A stretch of DNA of 64,000 bases from Brachybacterium epidermidis. Its GTDB lineage: Bacteria; Actinomycetota; Actinomycetes; Actinomycetales; Dermabacteraceae. Position numbers and translations under genes: made by a program. The notes under the pieces were generated by a model, which ran no database searches, was not told the origin of the DNA, and saw nothing but the letters and a program-made list of their open reading frames with translations. The DNA lies in NCBI RefSeq assembly GCF_015209585.1, contig NZ_JADEYR010000012.1, positions 34,361 to 98,360 on the forward strand, given 5' to 3'. The stretch's first letter is position 1. Each line of letters starts with the position of its first letter. Below, in pieces: positions 60,070-64,000 of this stretch.

Positions 60070-61473
60070 GTGGCTGCAACGACCACTGACCAGTTCGACG
60101 TCGTGATCCTGGGGGGTGGCAGCGGGGGCTACGCGGCTGCGCTGCGCGGCGCCCAGCTCGGTCTGACCATCGCCATGGTGGAGAAGGACAAGCTCGGCGG
60201 CACCTGCCTGCACCGCGGCTGCGTCCCCACCAAGGCCATGCTCCACGTCGGCGAGGTCGCCGACGCCCCTTCGGAGGGCAAGGACCTCGGCCTGGACATC
60301 TCCCTCAACGCGGTCGATGTCGAGAAGGTGCTCGGCTTCAAGGACAAGGTCATCGGGCGTCTCTACAAGGGCCTGCAGGGCCTGGTGAAGTCCCGCGACG
60401 TCGAGTACGTCGAGGGCTTCGGCCGCCTCACCGGCAAGAACCAGGTCACCGTGGAGACCGGCGACGGCGAACGGGTGCTGACCGGCAAGAACATCGTCCT
60501 TGCCACCGGTTCCTTCTCCAAGACCCTGCCGGGCATCGAGCTGGGCGGTCGGATCCTGGACTCGGAGGCCGCGCTGCAGCTGCCCGAGGTGCCGAAGAAC
60601 CCGATCATCCTGGGCGGCGGCGTCATCGGCGTGGAGTTCGCCTCGGTGTGGAAGTCCCTCGGCGCCGAGTCGGTGACCATCGTGGAGGGCTTGCCCCACC
60701 TGGTGGCCAACGAGGACGAGTCCCTCTCCAAGGCCCTTGAGCGCTCCTTCAAGAAGCGCGGCATCAAGTTCTCCCTCGGGGTGTTCACCGAGAAGGTGGA
60801 GCCCAGCGACTCCGGCGTCAAGGTCACCCTGGCCGACGGCACCGTCTTCGAGGGCGACTACCTGCTGGTGGCGGTGGGCCGTGGCCCCGTCACCAAGGAC
60901 CTCGGCTACGAGGAGCAGGGCATCGAGATGGATCGCGGCTTCGTGCTGGCGGACAAGGGGACGCTGGAGACCAGCGCGCCCGGCATCTACGCCGTGGGCG
61001 ACATCGTACCCGGCCTGCAGCTGGCTCACCGCGGGTTCCAGCAGGGCATCTTCGTGGCCGAGCTCATCGCCGGGCAGAACCCCGCCCCGATCGTGGAGTC
61101 CGGGATCCCCCGCATCACGTACTGCGAGCCGCAGCTCGGCTCCGTGGGACTGACCGAGAAGCAGGCGAAGGAGCAGCTGGGCGACGACGCCGTGCAGACC
61201 TACGAGTACAACCTCGGCGGCAACGGCAAGTCCCAGATCCTCGGCACCACCGGCTTCATCAAGCTGGTCCGTGAGAAGGATGGCCCCATCGTGGGTGTCC
61301 ACATGGTCGGCTCGCGCATGTCCGAGCTGATGGGCGAGGCGCAGCTGATCGTCAACTGGGAGGCCTACCCCGAGGACGTCGCCTCCCTGGTCCACGGCCA
61401 CCCCACGCAGCACGAGGCCATGGGCGAGGCCGCACTGGCCCTCGCCGGCAAGCCCCTGCACGCCCACGCCTGA
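60070..61473 (+). CDS. lpdA: dihydrolipoamide dehydrogenase (E3)
   Basis: A 467-residue FAD disulphide reductase that reoxidises lipoamide of 2-oxoacid dehydrogenase complexes. VVILGGGSGGYAAAL is the FAD loop, GGTCLHRGCVPTKAML holds the redox pair C46/C51, and GGGVIGVEFA is the NAD loop. GDIVPGLQLAH and the C-terminal GHPTQHEAMGEA with the catalytic His-Glu complete the site. GTG 60070 has GAGGGAG upstream. TAGCAT near 59988 could be the -10, giving a leader of roughly 70 bases. sucB follows after 27 bases. Confidence 0.96.
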   Translation: MAATTTDQFDVVILGGGSGGYAAALRGAQLGLTIAMVEKDKLGGTCLHRGCVPTKAMLHVGEVADAPSEGKDLGLDISLNAVDVEKVLGFKDKVIGRLYKGLQGLVKSRDVEYVEGFGRLTGKNQVTVETGDGERVLTGKNIVLATGSFSKTLPGIELGGRILDSEAALQLPEVPKNPIILGGGVIGVEFASVWKSLGAESVTIVEGLPHLVANEDESLSKALERSFKKRGIKFSLGVFTEKVEPSDSGVKVTLADGTVFEGDYLLVAVGRGPVTKDLGYEEQGIEMDRGFVLADKGTLETSAPGIYAVGDIVPGLQLAHRGFQQGIFVAELIAGQNPAPIVESGIPRITYCEPQLGSVGLTEKQAKEQLGDDAVQTYEYNLGGNGKSQILGTTGFIKLVREKDGPIVGVHMVGSRMSELMGEAQLIVNWEAYPEDVASLVHGHPTQHEAMGEAALALAGKPLHAHA

Positions 61474-61500
61474 GCCTGACGCCACCAGAAGGAGAACATC

Positions 61501-63357
61501 ATGTCCGAAACCGTGAAGATGCCCGCACTGGGCGAGTCCGTCACCGAGGGAACCGTCACCCGGTGGCTGAAGTCCGTGGGCGACACCGTCGAGGTGGATG
61601 AGCCCCTGCTGGAGGTCTCCACCGACAAGGTCGACACCGAGATCCCCTCCCCCGTGGCCGGGACCATCGAGAAGATCCTGGTCGAGGAAGACGAGGACGC
61701 CGAGGTCGGCGCTGATCTGGTCGTGATCGGCGACGGTTCCGGCTCCGACGACTCCGGCTCCTCCGACAACGGTGCCTCCGACGAGGAGTCCGAATCATCC
61801 GAGGGCGAGGACCTCGCCTCCGATGAGACCGTGGCGCCCTCCACCTCGCAGGAGACCCCCGCCGGGGAGGACGAGAAGCCCGCCGACAAGGAGCCCGACT
61901 CCAGCGACAGCGGCTCTTCCGGCGAGGCCGGGAAGACGTCCTCGGGTGGCGCCGCCTCCGGTCAGGAGGTGACGATGCCCGCACTGGGCGAGTCCGTCAC
62001 CGAGGGCACCGTCACCCGGTGGCTGAAGTCCGTGGGCGACACCGTCGAGGTGGACGAGCCCCTGCTGGAGGTATCCACCGACAAGGTCGACACCGAGATC
62101 CCCTCCCCCGTGGCCGGCACCCTGCTGGAGATCCGGGTCGAGGAGGACTCCGACGCCGAGGTCGGTGCCGTGCTCGCGATCGTGGGCGACAAGAGCGCCG
62201 CCTCCTCCGAGGAGCCGGCCGACGACGCCCCCAAGGCCGAGGAGAAGCCCGAGCCCTCCGAGGAGAAGAAGTCTGAGGAGAAGCCCGAGCCGAAGGCGGA
62301 GGAGAAGAAGTCCGAGCCTGCCGAGGACAAGACCGAAGCGCCCAAGGGCGAGGAGAAGCAGGATCCGTCGGCTCCCGCCTCCGCGCCGAAGGCCGCGGAC
62401 TCCGTCAGCGGTGCCGAGGGCTCCGGCTACGTGACCCCGCTGGTGCGCAAGATGGCCTCCGAGGCCGGTATCGACCTGTCCTCGGTCAAGGGCACGGGCC
62501 TGGGCGGTCGCATCCGCAAGCAGGACGTGCAGGAGGCGATCGACGCCGCCGAGCAGGCCGCATCCGCTCCGGCGGCCACGCAGCAGGCAGCCCCTGCTGC
62601 TCAGGCCCCGAAGCAGGCCCCGAAGGTGGAGGTCTCCCCGTTGCGCGGCACCGAGGAGAAGATGAGCCGGATCCGCAAGATCACCGCGAAGCGCATGGTG
62701 GAGTCCCTGCAGACGCAGGCCCAGCTCACCACCGCCGTCGAGGTGGACATGACCCGCGTGGCGAAGCTGCGCAGTGCGGCCAAGGACGCCTTCGCCCAGC
62801 GCGAGGGCGCCAAGCTCACCTTCCTGCCGTTCATCATGATGGCCGCGGTGGAGGCGCTGAAGACCTACCCGAAGATCAACGCCGAGATCGACGGCGACAT
62901 GATCAAGTACAACGCTTCCGAGAACATCGGCATGGCAGCGGACACCGAGCGCGGCCTGGTGGTGCCGGTGATCAAGAACGCCGGCGATCTGAACCTGGCG
63001 GGTCTGGCCCGTCAGATCGGCGAGCTCGGCGGCAAGGCGAAGAACAACAAGCTGGGGCCGGACGATCTCTCCGGTGCGACGTTCACCATCACCAACACCG
63101 GTTCCGGTGGCGCCCTGTTCGACACCCCGATCGTGCCCAACCCGCAGGTGGGCATCCTGGGTTGCGGCACCATCGTCAAGCGTCCGGCCGTGGTGCAGAA
63201 CGCCGAGGGCGATGACTCCATCGCCATCCGCTCGATGATGTACCTGTTCCTCTCCTACGACCACCGACTGGTGGACGGCGGCGATGCCGCGCGCTTCCTC
63301 ACCCACATGAAGAAGCGCCTCGAGGACGGCGCGTTCGAGGCCGAACTCGGTCTGTGA
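61501..63357 (+). CDS. sucB: 2-oxoglutarate dehydrogenase E2, dihydrolipoamide succinyltransferase, two lipoyl domains
   Basis: A 618-residue E2 subunit. Two lipoyl domains (about 1-80 and 156-232) each carry the [12 protein letters not shown] lipoylation motif. Ala/Glu/Lys/Pro-rich linkers follow. The E3-binding domain at about 312-352 reads [22 protein letters not shown]. The C-terminal acyltransferase core ends with [15 protein letters not shown], holding the catalytic His and Asp. Actinobacterial E2 of this type may serve both pyruvate and 2-oxoglutarate complexes. AAGGAG precedes the ATG. It is co-directional with lpdA. Confidence 0.95.
   Translation: MSETVKMPALGESVTEGTVTRWLKSVGDTVEVDEPLLEVSTDKVDTEIPSPVAGTIEKILVEEDEDAEVGADLVVIGDGSGSDDSGSSDNGASDEESESSEGEDLASDETVAPSTSQETPAGEDEKPADKEPDSSDSGSSGEAGKTSSGGAASGQEVTMPALGESVTEGTVTRWLKSVGDTVEVDEPLLEVSTDKVDTEIPSPVAGTLLEIRVEEDSDAEVGAVLAIVGDKSAASSEEPADDAPKAEEKPEPSEEKKSEEKPEPKAEEKKSEPAEDKTEAPKGEEKQDPSAPASAPKAADSVSGAEGSGYVTPLVRKMASEAGIDLSSVKGTGLGGRIRKQDVQEAIDAAEQAASAPAATQQAAPAAQAPKQAPKVEVSPLRGTEEKMSRIRKITAKRMVESLQTQAQLTTAVEVDMTRVAKLRSAAKDAFAQREGAKLTFLPFIMMAAVEALKTYPKINAEIDGDMIKYNASENIGMAADTERGLVVPVIKNAGDLNLAGLARQIGELGGKAKNNKLGPDDLSGATFTITNTGSGGALFDTPIVPNPQVGILGCGTIVKRPAVVQNAEGDDSIAIRSMMYLFLSYDHRLVDGGDAARFLTHMKKRLEDGAFEAELGL
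61513..62118 (+). repeat. duplicated 150-bp lipoyl-domain coding segments
   Basis: 61513-61662 and 61969-62118 differ at only five positions by direct comparison, including synonymous sites. This is closer than two old domains should be, so gene conversion or recent duplication is likely. Confidence 0.85.
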
Positions 63358-63391
63358 GCAGTGGGGTCGCCCTGAGGCGGCTCTGAGGTCG

Positions 63392-63425
63392 GCAGGGGCC
63401 GGCACCGCGAGGTGCCGGCCCCTGC
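63392..63425. terminator. bidirectional terminator hairpin after sucB
   Basis: GCAGGGGCCGGCACC (63392-63406) and its exact complement (63411-63425) form a 15-bp stem with loop GCGA. It separates convergent genes and lacks a T-tract. Confidence 0.75.
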
Positions 63426-63445
63426 TCGCATGTGCGCGAGAGAGC

Positions 63446-64000
63446 TCAGCCCACGGCGTCGGGCACGGGGGTGGCCGCTTCGATCCACCAGGTGCTGCCG
63501 TCCCAGCGCAGCTGCAGGTGCACGGTGGCGCGCTCGGTGGCAGGGATGCTACGGGTGGTGCCGTCCTGGCCGACGGTGGTGAGCTCAGCGGTGGAGGTCT
63601 CGAGGCTGAGCACAGCGGTACCCTCCGAGGCGGAGTGCTCGACCAGGCCGGCGCCGTGGATGCGAGGCTCGCCCCCGCTGACGGTGACGGGCGCATACGC
63701 GGCGCGCACCGCATCGTCCTGCTCCTGGGCGGGACTGCCCTGCGCAGCCACCGGCGTCTCGCTCTCGCCGGTGACGTAGAGGTGCCGCGCAGCCGCGAGC
63801 TCAGCGGCCAGGGCGCCCGGATCCTCGATCACCGGCCCGTTCCTGCGCGCGGGCGCATCCGGCGACCCGGGGGGAACGTTGTCGTCCTGCGACACCGGTG
63901 CTTCCGGATCGGGTGCGGCCGCGGCCGGCCCCCGATGCGCGCTCGGCGGCGGGGCCCCCGCATCGGGCCGCTGCAGAGCCCAGCCGCCGATGCCCAGCAC
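63446..64000 (-). CDS. hypothetical protein, C-terminal part (5' end beyond window)
   Basis: The frame is open through the right edge, so the N-terminus is missing. About 184 residues are visible. A Pro/Ala-rich segment (APPPSAHRGPAAAAPDPE) leads to a compact beta-rich C-terminal domain with VHLQLRWDGSTWWIEAA near the end. The first residues (LGIGGWAL) may be the end of a membrane helix, which suggests a membrane-anchored extracytoplasmic protein. No family is recognised. It converges with sucB across a strong hairpin. Confidence 0.6.
   Translation of the reverse strand: MLGIGGWALQRPDAGAPPPSAHRGPAAAAPDPEAPVSQDDNVPPGSPDAPARRNGPVIEDPGALAAELAAARHLYVTGESETPVAAQGSPAQEQDDAVRAAYAPVTVSGGEPRIHGAGLVEHSASEGTAVLSLETSTAELTTVGQDGTTRSIPATERATVHLQLRWDGSTWWIEAATPVPDAVG

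Noticed and set aside
1..64000. Mobile elements, prophage genes, restriction systems or toxin-antitoxin pairs
   Set aside because: No transposase, integrase, terminal inverted repeat pair, att-like duplication at the tRNA, or defence gene was recognised; gene content and codon use look uniform.

Overview
The window is high-GC chromosomal DNA from an actinobacterium, most likely of the order Micrococcales. The markers are RbpA, mycothiol biosynthesis (mshC), the Pup/Dop/PafA/Mpa pupylation genes, a corynebacterial-type glycogen synthase and the order helY-tatC-tatA-pafBC. The combination is compatible with Dermabacteraceae (Brachybacterium-like), but that placement is an inference. No insertion sequence, prophage, CRISPR array or rRNA operon was seen. 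No stretch longer than about 300 bases is without a gene.

Layout. 1-4.8 kb: the tail of an RNB-family ribonuclease, an unknown protein, the divergent glycogen pair glgA/glgC, serB and a SixA-like phosphatase. 4.9-9.9 kb: fabG, two tandem membrane proteins sharing an FNPPPNWP head, a SURF1-like protein, a phosphodiesterase and rbpA. 9.95-21.2 kb: a long minus-strand operon, pafBC-tatA-tatC-diacylglycerol kinase-helY-amidohydrolase-like-lnt-ppm-fxsA, with mostly 4-base stop/start overlaps. 21.2-25.1 kb: a DUF3866 gene, a PH-like membrane protein, hisG, hisE, and a PnuC-family riboflavin transporter under a clear FMN riboswitch. 25.2-39.4 kb: rpe, rsmB, fmt, priA, two FKBP-type genes, then pafA, pup, dop, mpa, trmI and a site-2 protease, all on the minus strand. 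39.4-45.5 kb: a PAC2 protein, mshC, uppP, small proteins, an orphan A24 peptidase, two RNA methyltransferases and tRNA-Leu(GAG). 45.6-53.7 kb: aroE, mltG, ruvX, alaS, rpsD and rarA. 53.8-64 kb: an Nramp-like transporter with an L-idonate dehydrogenase-like enzyme behind a tandem palindromic operator, then pyrD, two small membrane proteins, pepA, lpdA, sucB and the end of an unknown gene.

How the parts fit. Pupylation is complete for tagging (Pup ending in Gln, Dop, PafA, Mpa), but no 20S proteasome genes lie in their usual place and Mpa lacks the proteasome-docking tail. The position normally held by riboflavin biosynthesis genes, after fmt-rsmB-rpe, holds an FMN-riboswitch-controlled transporter instead, which suggests reliance on imported riboflavin. 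Eleven genes begin six or seven bases after a TANNNT -10 element, pointing to widespread leaderless transcription.

Quality caution. Four otherwise conserved genes (trmI, a small FKBP, a SpoU-type methyltransferase and probably ruvX) show indel signatures, all explainable as missing bases and some in homopolymers. They look more like sequencing errors than true pseudogenes. Most of the window is ordinary core genome. I did not find a convincing wholly new system; the best leads are the proteasome-less pupylation locus, the riboflavin salvage locus and the Nramp-like/IdnD-like operon.
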